A stretch of 64,000 nucleotides of DNA from Occultella gossypii (GTDB lineage: Bacteria > Actinomycetota > Actinomycetes > Actinomycetales > Beutenbergiaceae). Positions 25,104 through 32,741 of this stretch are shown in pieces. Location: positions 281,941 to 345,940 of the forward strand of contig NZ_JAGSHT010000012.1 of the NCBI RefSeq assembly GCF_019947135.1, written 5' to 3'. The position numbers were made by a program, and so were the translations under genes. The notes beneath the pieces were generated by a model. The model saw nothing but the letters and a program-made list of their open reading frames with translations, did no database searches and was not told where the DNA came from. Every line of letters begins with the position of its first letter. The first letter of the stretch is position 1.

Positions 25104-25913
25104 CTAGGTGAGGTGGTCGAAGTCGCCGCGCACCCAGGCGATGTGCCGGTCGGCGCTGCGGCGCAGGATGGCCCGGGCGTCGGTGTCGATGCGGTTGTCG
25201 AAGTTGCCGATCAGGCGGTCGAACGTCAGCGTCTCGAGCGCTCTCGTGAGCCGCTCCACCACCGCGCCCGAGAGCGGGATCTTGTTCGGGTAGCTGCGCA
25301 GGAACCCGATCGAGGTGCGATCCGGGTTCGGGAACACCGAGTCGCCCGTGAGCAGGACGCCGCGCCCGTCGGCGCCGTCGGCCCACAGGGCCACCGCGCT
25401 GCCGACGAAGTGGCCACCGACCTGGTGCAGCGTCAGCGAGTCGGTGATCGCACGCTCGCCGGACCAGAACTCGATCCGCTCGTCGCGGCGGCCGAGCCAC
25501 TGCGCGTCCGCCTCGTTCACGAGCACCGGCGCGTCCAGGGCCCGGGCCCAGTCGACCTGTACCCCGAACATGTGCGGGTGGCTGGCCGCGATCGCCAGGA
25601 CCGGCCCGCGCTCGCGCACCCGGGCCACCGTCTCGGCGTCCAGGTACCCGGTGGGATCCCACAGCAGTGATCCCTGGGGTGTGGTGACCAGCTGCGCCGT
25701 CTGCCCGATGCCGACCCTCGGGTCGGTGGCGATGCTGACCAGGCCCGGTTCGGTCTCGGTCCAGGTGAGATGCTGCCCGGCCGCGGCGAGCTCGGCCAGG
25801 CTGGTCCAGTGCTGGCCGTCGGCCGGCACCCACTGGCGCTCGTCAGCGCAGATCGGACACACGTCGGGAGCCGGCTCGTCGTACTCGACGGCGCAGGTCG
25901 CACAGATCACCAT
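25104..25913 (-). CDS. MBL-fold protein with N-terminal rubredoxin-like zinc ribbon
   Basis: 269 residues. The N terminus has two Cys pairs, CATC (4-7) and CPIC (19-22), a small zinc-ribbon/rubredoxin-like knuckle. A metallo-beta-lactamase fold follows: ASHPHMFG stands where HxHxDH is expected, then QVGGHFVGSAVALW and TGDSVFPNPDRTSIGFLRSYP with the conserved GD. The first metal motif is degraded (no DH), so metal content and activity differ from typical hydrolases; the family is widespread in actinobacteria and proteobacteria without a known function. Start ATG 25913 follows GAGGAAAGGAACGCC. It diverges from the LysE gene, and the two promoters share about 40 bp. Confidence 0.82.
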   Translation of the reverse strand: MVICATCAVEYDEPAPDVCPICADERQWVPADGQHWTSLAELAAAGQHLTWTETEPGLVSIATDPRVGIGQTAQLVTTPQGSLLWDPTGYLDAETVARVRERGPVLAIAASHPHMFGVQVDWARALDAPVLVNEADAQWLGRRDERIEFWSGERAITDSLTLHQVGGHFVGSAVALWADGADGRGVLLTGDSVFPNPDRTSIGFLRSYPNKIPLSGAVVERLTRALETLTFDRLIGNFDNRIDTDARAILRRSADRHIAWVRGDFDHLT

Positions 25914-25956
25914 GGCGTTCCTTTCCTCGGAGGACCGGCCGATCTACGCTGACCCG

Positions 25957-26601
25957 GTGGTGACCACGACAGCGGTTCTCGGCATGGCCCTGGTGGCACT
26001 CGGCATGGTACTCACGCCGGGTCCGAACATGATCTACCTCATCTCCCGCAGCATCGGGCAGGGGTGGCGCGCGGGCATGGTCTCCCTGGGCGGGACGATG
26101 GTCGGCTTCGTCGTCTACATGACGATGGCCAACGTGGGTCTGTCCGCGGTGTTCCTGCTGGTGCCGGGCCTGTTCGTCGGGCTGAAGGTGGTCGGTGCCG
26201 CGTACCTGCTCCACCTCGCCTGGAAGACCCTGCGCCCGGGCGGGCGGTCCCCGTTCGAGACCGTGACCCTGCCGAAGGACTCCAGGTCGAAACTGTTCCG
26301 GATGGGTCTGGTCACGAACCTGCTGAACCCGAAGGCGGCCATCATGTACCTGGCCCTGATCCCGCAGTTCGTGGATCCGGCCCGCGGCGCCGCGATGGCC
26401 CAGGGCTTCGTGCTGGGTGGCGTGCAGATCACGGTCAGCGCCGTGGTGAACACGGCGATCGTGCTCGCCGCCGGTGGCATCGCGGCGTTCCTCGCGGGCC
26501 GGCCGGCCTGGATGGTCTGGCAGCGTCGGGTGACCGGCACGCTGCTCGGCGCGGTCGGGGTCAAACTCGCCCTGGATGCGCCGGCGCCCGCGAACGCCTG
26601 A
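25957..26601 (+). CDS. LysE/RhtB-family exporter
   Basis: 214 residues and six hydrophobic helices, the usual size. The family signature is near the start: GMVLTPGPNMIYLISRSIGQGWRAGMVSLGG. LysE/RhtB proteins export basic or neutral amino acids or related compounds by proton exchange. I start at GTG 25957, since TACGCT (25945-25950) is 6 nt upstream and no ribosome site fits; an ATG at 25912 is in frame but overlaps the divergent MBL start. A leaderless message is likely. A hairpin 20 bp after the stop is a possible terminator. Substrate unknown. Confidence 0.85.
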   Translation: MVTTTAVLGMALVALGMVLTPGPNMIYLISRSIGQGWRAGMVSLGGTMVGFVVYMTMANVGLSAVFLLVPGLFVGLKVVGAAYLLHLAWKTLRPGGRSPFETVTLPKDSRSKLFRMGLVTNLLNPKAAIMYLALIPQFVDPARGAAMAQGFVLGGVQITVSAVVNTAIVLAAGGIAAFLAGRPAWMVWQRRVTGTLLGAVGVKLALDAPAPANA

Positions 26602-26620
26602 TCCCACGCCTCGGCTCGCC

Positions 26621-26639
26621 GCGGGCCGCGCCGGCCCGC
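26621..26639 (+). terminator. Hairpin after LysE gene
   Basis: A perfect 7-bp stem GCGGGCC / GGCCCGC with a 5-nt loop lies 20 bp after the LysE stop. It has no T-tract; the call rests on position and stem only. Confidence 0.4.
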
Positions 26640-26764
26640 CGCGCCACGCGAGTCCAGCCCACACGATGCGCGCCTTCCGCCCGCCCGCTGAGACAGGAAT
26701 GCTCACACCCCGGCCATTGTGTGTAGCCTCGATGCGATCGCCGTCGCCGAAAGGATCCCCCACG

Positions 26765-27760
26765 ATGAAGCGTTCCTCCGTACTGACGGCAGCCGCCACG
26801 CTCGCTGCCTCCGCGCTCGTCCTGGCCGCGTGCGGCAACGGTGACGGCGGCGACGATGGCGGTGACGACGGCGGCGCCCAGGAGTCCTACTCGATCGGCA
26901 TCACCCAGATCGTCTCCCACCCGTCCCTGGACGCGGCGCGCGACGGCTTCAAGCAGGCACTCGCCGATGCCGGTCTCGACGTGGAGTTCGACGAGCAGAA
27001 CGCTCAGGGCGACCAGGCCACCGCCACGTCCATCGCGACCACGTTCGCCAACGGGGACCATGACCTGATCCTGGCGATCGCGACACCCACCGCGCAGGCG
27101 ACCGCCCAGGCGATCACCGACGTGCCGATCCTGATCACGGCCGTCACGGACCCGCTCGAGGCCGGTCTCGTGGACAGCTGGGAGGCCCCGGGTGGCAACC
27201 TCACCGGCACCAGTGACCTGAACCCGGTCGAGGAGCAGCTGGGTCTGCTCGCGGACCTTGCTCCGGACGCGCAGACCCTTGGCATCGTGTACAGCTCCGG
27301 TGAGGTGAACTCGGAGATCCAGGTGGAGCTCGCGCGTGAGGCCGCCGCCGGCCTCGGCCTGGAGGTTGAGGTCGCGACCGTGACCAACTCCGGTGAGGTG
27401 CAGCAGGCCGCTGACTCCCTCGACGTGGACGCGTTCTACGTGCCCACCGACAACACGGTCGTCTCGGCGCTCGAGTCCATCCTGCAGGTCGCGGAGTCCC
27501 GCTCGATCCCGGTGATCGCCGCGGAGGGCGACAGTGTGGAACGCGGCGCCGTGGCCACCTACGGCCTCGACTACACCCAGCTCGGGTACCAGACCGGCGA
27601 GATGGCCGTGCAGATCCTCACAGAGGGCGCGGACCCGGCGGAGATGCCCATCGAGACCCAGACCGAGCTCTCCCTCGTGATCAACACCGCCGCCGCGGCA
27701 CGGATGGGCGTCGAGATCCCGGCCGAGCTGATCGACTCCGCCGACACCGTCTTCGAGTGA
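26765..27760 (+). CDS. ABC transporter substrate-binding lipoprotein, TrpX-like (PF04392 type)
   Basis: 331 residues. A lipoprotein signal (MKRSSVLTAAATLAASALVLAACGNG) puts the lipid Cys at residue 23, followed by an acidic Asp/Gly spacer. The mature domain is of the ABC_sub_bind (DUF534) type: YSIGITQIVSHPSLDAARDGFKQALADAGL, LAIATPTAQATAQAITDVPILITAVTDPLEAGLV and YGLDYTQLGYQTGEMAVQIL. In Gram-positives this family includes TrpX for tryptophan uptake, but others take up different compounds. The upstream region (163 bp) has no T-box or tryptophan leader that I can recognise. ATG 26765 follows GAAAGGATC. First gene of a three-gene importer operon. Confidence 0.9.
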   Translation: MKRSSVLTAAATLAASALVLAACGNGDGGDDGGDDGGAQESYSIGITQIVSHPSLDAARDGFKQALADAGLDVEFDEQNAQGDQATATSIATTFANGDHDLILAIATPTAQATAQAITDVPILITAVTDPLEAGLVDSWEAPGGNLTGTSDLNPVEEQLGLLADLAPDAQTLGIVYSSGEVNSEIQVELAREAAAGLGLEVEVATVTNSGEVQQAADSLDVDAFYVPTDNTVVSALESILQVAESRSIPVIAAEGDSVERGAVATYGLDYTQLGYQTGEMAVQILTEGADPAEMPIETQTELSLVINTAAAARMGVEIPAELIDSADTVFE

Positions 27761-27770
27761 TGCGCCAGCC

Positions 27771-28682
27771 ATGATCGGCGCAGTCGAACTGGGCCTCATC
27801 TATGCCGTGATGGCGCTCGGGGTCTACCTGACGTTCCGCATCCTCGACTTCCCCGACCTCACGGTCGACGGGAGCTTCACGACGGGTGGGGCGACGGCGG
27901 CGATCCTGATCGTCGGCGGCGTCAACCCGGTCCTGGCGACCGCTGCCGGCGGAGCCGCCGGGCTGGTCGCCGGCACCATCACCGGGCTGCTGCACACCAA
28001 GGGCGGCATCAACCCGTTGCTCGCCGGGATCCTCACCCAGGTCGGGTTGTACTCGATCAACCTGCGGATCATGGACGGCGCGAACGTGCCGCTGCTGCGT
28101 TACGACACGCTGCTCACGCCGCTGCGGGACAACGACCTGCTCGGCACCGCCGCCTCGATCGGGATCTTCGCAGCCCTCGTGCTGGCCATCAAGGTGGTGA
28201 TGGACTGGTTCCTGAACACCGACCTCGGGCTCGCGGTGCAGGCCACCGGTGACAACCAGGGCATGATCCGCAGCTTCGGGGTCAGCACCCACGCGACGAA
28301 GATCCTCGGCCTGGCGCTGTCCAACGGACTGGTCGCCCTCTGCGGCGCCCTCATCGCCCAGTACCAGGGGTTCGCGGACATCTCGATGGGGATCGGTCTC
28401 ATCATCGCCGGCCTGGCGTCGGTGATCCTCGGGCAGGCCCTCATCCCGCCTCGGATCGTCGTGATCGCGACGTTCGCGGTGATCCTCGGTTCGATCCTCT
28501 ACCGTGTTGCGATCCAGATCGCGCTGCAGGTGGGCCTCGATCCCAACGACATGAAGCTCGTCTCGGCAGTACTCGTCGTGCTGGCCCTGGTCCTGCCGAA
28601 ATGGTCCGTGCTGCGCCGAGTGCCCTCGATACGTTCCATCCGCCGCTCCGCGGCGGTCGAGCCGACGGCGGGTGATCGGTGA
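27771..28682 (+). CDS. ABC transporter permease, TrpY-like
   Basis: 303 residues with eight or nine hydrophobic helices. It belongs to the branched-chain-amino-acid/ribose-type permease superfamily used by TrpXYZ-like systems: IGAVELGLIYAVMALGVYLTFRILDFPDLTVDGSFTTGGA at the start, and ATGDNQGMIRSFGVSTHATKILGLALSNGLVALCGALIAQYQGFADI in the middle. It begins 10 bp after the binding-protein gene and its stop overlaps the ATPase start (TGATG). It forms a homodimeric channel in this family. Substrate as for the cassette: undetermined, tryptophan being one possibility. Confidence 0.9.
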   Translation: MIGAVELGLIYAVMALGVYLTFRILDFPDLTVDGSFTTGGATAAILIVGGVNPVLATAAGGAAGLVAGTITGLLHTKGGINPLLAGILTQVGLYSINLRIMDGANVPLLRYDTLLTPLRDNDLLGTAASIGIFAALVLAIKVVMDWFLNTDLGLAVQATGDNQGMIRSFGVSTHATKILGLALSNGLVALCGALIAQYQGFADISMGIGLIIAGLASVILGQALIPPRIVVIATFAVILGSILYRVAIQIALQVGLDPNDMKLVSAVLVVLALVLPKWSVLRRVPSIRSIRRSAAVEPTAGDR

Positions 28683-29473
28683 TGCTGGACCTCACCTCGG
28701 TCTCCAAGACGTTCTTCGCCGGCACGGTCAACGAACGACGTGCGCTCACCGATGTGTCGCTCTCGCTGGCGCCCGCGGAGTTCACGACGGTCATCGGCTC
28801 CAACGGCGCGGGCAAGTCGACCCTGCTGAATCTTGTGGCCGGCGCGCTCCTTCCCGATTCCGGCACCATCGGGATCGACGGCGCCGACGTGACCCGGCTG
28901 CCCGACCATCGTCGCGCGGCGTACATCGGCCGGGTCTTCCAGGACCCGATGGCCGGCACGGCGACGACCATGACGATCGAGGAGAACCTCTCGATCGCCC
29001 TCGCGCGCGGGCGGGGCCGGGGACTGCGCATGGGCGTCACGCGGGCGAAGCGGGCGTTCTTCGAGGCAGAGCTGGCGTCGCTCGAGCTCGGTCTGGAGCG
29101 GCGTCTGAAGACCGTCGTCGGCCTGCTCTCCGGCGGCCAGCGGCAGGCCCTCTCGTTGCTCATGGCGACGTTCAGCGAGCCGAAGATCCTGCTCCTGGAC
29201 GAGCACACCGCCGCCCTCGACCCCTCGCGGGCCGAACTCGTCACCCGGCTGACGTCGGAGGCCGTCGAGCGACACCACCTGACCACCCTGATGGTGACGC
29301 ACAACATGGACCAGGCCCTGCGGCTCGGCACCCGGCTGATCATGATGCACGAGGGCCGGATCGTGGTGGACGTCGCCGGTGAGCAGAAGCAGCGGGCGAC
29401 CGTGGCGGACCTGCTCGGGGCTTTCGAGAAGGTCAAGGGTGCCGGGTTCGACGACCGCACACTGCTGCAGTAG
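28682..29473 (+). CDS. ABC transporter ATP-binding protein, TrpZ-like
   Basis: 263 residues with a full ABC ATPase set: Walker A GSNGAGKSTLLN, Q-loop VFQDP, signature LSGGQRQALSLL, Walker B KILLLDEHTAALD and switch His in VTHNM. The insert ATTMTIEENLSIALARGRGRGL between Q-loop and signature is characteristic of the TrpZ-like group. ATG 28682 overlaps the permease stop; a GTG at 28679 is also possible. It completes the importer. The operon probably ends here, as the next gene has its own promoter-like box. Confidence 0.92.
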   Translation: MLDLTSVSKTFFAGTVNERRALTDVSLSLAPAEFTTVIGSNGAGKSTLLNLVAGALLPDSGTIGIDGADVTRLPDHRRAAYIGRVFQDPMAGTATTMTIEENLSIALARGRGRGLRMGVTRAKRAFFEAELASLELGLERRLKTVVGLLSGGQRQALSLLMATFSEPKILLLDEHTAALDPSRAELVTRLTSEAVERHHLTTLMVTHNMDQALRLGTRLIMMHEGRIVVDVAGEQKQRATVADLLGAFEKVKGAGFDDRTLLQ

Positions 29474-29491
29474 ACAAGTAGGCTTGAGCGG

Positions 29492-30469
29492 GTGGAACAG
29501 CTCTGGGACTTCGTCGGCTCGTTCTGGTGGTTGGCCTTCCCGCTGGCCGGCATCGTGGGCGGCTGGGTCAAGGGCGCCCAGAAGTGGGACGAGAGGCGCC
29601 GCCATGAGCGCTACCAGCAGGAGCTCGAGCTGGAGCGGATCCGGCACGGACAGGTGGGGCCGGCAGGTCAGGGGCCGGCCGGGCAGCCCGGGCAGGCCGG
29701 GCATGGTCAGGTCGGGCACGGCGGGCACGGCGGACACGGGCAGGGACACGCCGGTAACGGCCCGGGCGTGGCGGCCGGTGGTCAGCCGCCCGCAGGGCCG
29801 GCTGGTGCGGCGGGCGTGGGACGGGCGAACGCGGCACTGGTGTTCCAACGCGACGTCGACCGGATCGTCACCGCGCATGACGAGGTGAACCGGCGCTGGC
29901 TGGACTACGAGCTCGACGTCGCCAAGCTCATCGACTTCCCACTCATCTCGGACATGCGCGAGCCCTTGACCGTGGACTTCCACAGGGCCAAGCGGGATGC
30001 GGACTTCCTCCGGCCGGAGGACCCGGCGCACCCCGAGGAACTCCGGGACCCGGCCCGGCTCACGGAGTACCGCGAGGCGGTCCGCACGTTCGAGGTCGCC
30101 TTCGACGTCGCCGAGCGCGAGGCGAAGCGACGCCGGCTGTCCGACTTCAGCGAGTCCGAGCGGTCGTCTCTGGCGCGGGCGCGCAAGCTCATCGCGATCG
30201 CGGACGACAACGGCGCCACGCACGCCGAGCGGCAGGTCGCCTACCGACGCGCAAAGAGCGAGCTGGAAGGGCTGATCGTGCTCCCGGACGTCGCCATGGA
30301 CGCGATGGAGCAGCGCATCGCCGGCGCCCTCGACGCGGCGCCCGCCAGGGGCGGCACGAGTCCCGTGGACCTCGGCAACCTCTCCGGGCAGGACCCGCAG
30401 GATCCGACCACCGAGTCCCTCATCGACCCCGGGTCGGCGCACCAACGCCGCCGACCGACCGCCGGTTAG
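29492..30469 (+). CDS. Hypothetical membrane-anchored protein with Gly-rich linker and coiled coil
   Basis: 325 residues, family not recognised. One N-terminal membrane helix (LWDFVGSFWWLAFPLAGIVGGWV), then a charged coiled-coil stretch (WDERRRHERYQQELELERIRHG), a collagen-like Gly/Pro/Gln/His-rich linker of about 55 residues, and an alpha-helical charged domain from about residue 110 to 270 (FQRDVDRIVTAHDEVNRRWLDYELDVAKLIDFPL...). The tail is disordered. The helical domain alone is conserved-looking. Start GTG 29492 has TAGGCT 7 nt upstream (29479-29484), consistent with a leaderless mRNA. It lies just after the ABC cassette, but no functional link is evident. Confidence 0.65.
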   Translation: MEQLWDFVGSFWWLAFPLAGIVGGWVKGAQKWDERRRHERYQQELELERIRHGQVGPAGQGPAGQPGQAGHGQVGHGGHGGHGQGHAGNGPGVAAGGQPPAGPAGAAGVGRANAALVFQRDVDRIVTAHDEVNRRWLDYELDVAKLIDFPLISDMREPLTVDFHRAKRDADFLRPEDPAHPEELRDPARLTEYREAVRTFEVAFDVAEREAKRRRLSDFSESERSSLARARKLIAIADDNGATHAERQVAYRRAKSELEGLIVLPDVAMDAMEQRIAGALDAAPARGGTSPVDLGNLSGQDPQDPTTESLIDPGSAHQRRRPTAG

Positions 30470-30494
30470 GCGCTCCAGCACGGAAGCGAGCACG

Positions 30495-31097
30495 ATGGCC
30501 ACCGAACTTCCCGATCTCCTGCTGCCCGACGCTGCGGCCTGGCGCGACTGGTTGGCCGCCAACCACGACTCCTCTCCCGGTGTGTGGCTGCGCCTGGGCA
30601 AGAAGGGCGGCGACGCCACCTCGCTGACGTACGCCGCCGCCGTCGAGGAGGCGCTCTGCGTCGGCTGGATCGACGGCCAGGCAGCCCGGCGCGACGAAGC
30701 CACCTCCGCGCAGCGGATGACGCCGCGGACCTCGCGCAGCCGGTGGTCGGCGGTGAATGTCGCGCGGGTGGCCCGGCTCGAGGAGGAGGGGCGGATGCAG
30801 CCGGCCGGCCGGGCCGCCGTCGAGGCCGCGAAGGCGGACGGCCGCTGGGAGGCGGCCTACGCCGGACCCGCCACCGCACAGGTGCCGACGGATCTGGCGG
30901 AGGCCATCGCGGCGGACCCGGCGGCACAGGCGATGTTCGACGTGCTCACGTCCGGCAACCGGTTCGCGCTGATCCACCGGCTCGGTGCCGTGAAGCGGGA
31001 GGAGACCAGGACCCGCAAGATCGGTGAGTTCGTGACCATGCTCGCCCGGGGCGAGACCTTCTACCCGCAGAAGCGGCGTCCCGCCGAGCCTGAGTAG
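30495..31097 (+). CDS. YdeI/OmpD-associated family protein
   Basis: 200 residues. The N-terminal half matches the YdeI family: LLPDAAAWRDWLAANHDSSPGVWLRLGKKGG, LTYAAAVEEALCVGWIDGQAARRD and RMTPRTSRSRWSAVNVARVARLEEEGRM. The C-terminal half has the bacteriocin-protection helix region (FDVLTSGNRFALIHRLGAVKREETRTRKIGEFVTMLA) found in these proteins. Members are small cytosolic proteins linked to stress and to peptide tolerance in some species, with no defined enzymatic activity. ATG 30495 follows GGAAGCGAG. Probably in the same transcript as the previous hypothetical gene (25 bp gap). Confidence 0.85.
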   Translation: MATELPDLLLPDAAAWRDWLAANHDSSPGVWLRLGKKGGDATSLTYAAAVEEALCVGWIDGQAARRDEATSAQRMTPRTSRSRWSAVNVARVARLEEEGRMQPAGRAAVEAAKADGRWEAAYAGPATAQVPTDLAEAIAADPAAQAMFDVLTSGNRFALIHRLGAVKREETRTRKIGEFVTMLARGETFYPQKRRPAEPE

Positions 31098-31181
31098 CAG
31101 CTCCGGGCCGGGTGGACGATCCCGCGCGTGGCGGGCCGGGCTCGGTCGGACCGGCCAGGCCCTTCGGCAGGCCACGCCCTG

Positions 31182-32558
31182 TCAGGCCCTTCGGCCGAGC
31201 AGGTCGGGCACGCCCACCTCGACCAGGCGGACGGTGCCGTCGGGGGCGATGAGCACGAACGAGTCGGCGTAGAACTCCTCGCTGGAGGCGACCACGACGG
31301 TGGTGCCGCCGGGCGCCGTCATCACCCGGGTCGCCTCGTCGCCCATCGGTGTGGACCCGACGACCTCCCCGGTGGCGGCGTCGAGGACGTCCAGCCGATA
31401 CTCGCTCCCGTTGGCCGTCTCCGTGCTCTGCAGCAGCACGAACCCACCCGCCCCGCCGGCCGGGGCGTAGCTCAGATAGCTCTGATCGCTCGACGTCGAC
31501 ATCTGCGCGCGCTGCTCCGGGCTCAGCAGGCCGGCCGGAGTCTTCGTCACCTCGAGCAGGAATGCGCCGTTGTAGACCGGTCCGGGCAGCTCGACGGTGC
31601 CGTTCGGCCCGGTCAGCCGGACGATGCCGCCCGGCACGCCCGGGGACAGCGGGCCGTAGTCGAACCGGTTCTCACCGACGATCACCGAGTCCGTGGTCTC
31701 GTTCCAGTCGGAGTCCAGGTACATCCAGGCGCCGCTCGAGTCCGCGAACAGCGACGACTGCCAGGCGTTGACGGTGGGGGCGTCGGACGGGGTCGCGGTG
31801 ACGCCGTCCACGGGCAGGGTGCGGTACTCGCCGAGGCTGGTGATCAGGACGATCGCGTTCAGGTTCGCGTCGTACCCGTAGGCGCCGTACGAGGCGATGT
31901 AGTCCGCGCCGAGACCATCGATGTCATCCGGCCCGGCCACCCGGTGGCCGTCGGCCACGGAACGGATCTCGAGCCCGTAGTCCGTCACGACGTACAGGTA
32001 CTGGCTGCCGGCGGCGATCACGCCGGCCGCACCGATCAGGTCCTCGTTCAGCTGGACGTCCCAGATCGGCTCCCCGGCCACCACGTCCACGGCGGCCAGC
32101 CGGATCTGGAACACGTCGTCCCAGATCCAGACGCCATCCGCCTCGTACGGCATCAGCACCACGTCGCGCCCGTCCACCTGGGTGAACGCGCCGACCGGCA
32201 GCAGCTCGCTCGAGCTGGTCGAGGACATGGCGATCCGAGGTACGCCGAGCACCATGAAGGCGACGAACAGGATCGGCAGCAGCGCGCCGAGCCAGCCGAA
32301 GCGGAACCGGCGGCGCCGGCGCGGCGTCACGGGATCACCGAAGCCGCCGAGACCGGAGGCCGAGGAGAAGGCGGTCGTCGGCGGCGCCGTGCCCGACGCG
32401 CCGGAGCTTGCCGTACCGAAACTGCTCGACGGCGAGGGGTACCCGCCCGCGCCGCTCGCCCCGGACCAGCTTCCGCCGGTCCCGGTGGTGCCCCAGCCGG
32501 GCATGGGCGCCTGCTGGCCCTGGCTGCCGCTGTGCTGGCTCATCCCTGGGATCGACAT
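31182..32558 (-). CDS. Membrane-anchored beta-rich (propeller-like) extracellular protein
   Basis: 458 residues. A cytoplasmic, Gly/Ser/Pro-rich disordered N terminus (about 75 residues) ends in an Arg cluster (PRRRRRFRF); one membrane helix follows (GWLGALLPILFVAFMVLGVPRIAM), and then an outside domain of about 350 residues of beta strands in repeating units such as YLYVVTDYGLEIRSVADG and YRLDVLDAATGEVVGSTPMGDEATRV. This resembles a PQQ/WD-like beta-propeller; a related conserved family is known only by a genome-number name. No catalytic residues recognised. Convergent with YdeI; 13-bp direct repeats CAGGCCCTTCGGC lie at 31156 and 31183, around its 3' end. Confidence 0.7.
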   Translation of the reverse strand: MSIPGMSQHSGSQGQQAPMPGWGTTGTGGSWSGASGAGGYPSPSSSFGTASSGASGTAPPTTAFSSASGLGGFGDPVTPRRRRRFRFGWLGALLPILFVAFMVLGVPRIAMSSTSSSELLPVGAFTQVDGRDVVLMPYEADGVWIWDDVFQIRLAAVDVVAGEPIWDVQLNEDLIGAAGVIAAGSQYLYVVTDYGLEIRSVADGHRVAGPDDIDGLGADYIASYGAYGYDANLNAIVLITSLGEYRTLPVDGVTATPSDAPTVNAWQSSLFADSSGAWMYLDSDWNETTDSVIVGENRFDYGPLSPGVPGGIVRLTGPNGTVELPGPVYNGAFLLEVTKTPAGLLSPEQRAQMSTSSDQSYLSYAPAGGAGGFVLLQSTETANGSEYRLDVLDAATGEVVGSTPMGDEATRVMTAPGGTTVVVASSEEFYADSFVLIAPDGTVRLVEVGVPDLLGRRA

Positions 32559-32741
32559 GGTGCCCTCCTCGGTCCGGTGCGTGGCGGCTGGGCCCGGTGC
32601 CCGGCACGTCCACGGTCAGACCCAACCACGTGGGCTCGGCGCAACCGATCTCAGGTTGGGGCCTCCAGTCGCGCGACCTAGCACCTGCCGCGCTGAGATC
32701 GGACCCTTGGAGCGTGCGATTTCAGCGTGGCAGGTGCGATG

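Noticed and set aside
26602..26764. Possible T-box or tryptophan leader before the TrpX-like gene
   Set aside because: I could not find the T-box sequence, specifier loop or a Trp-rich leader peptide.
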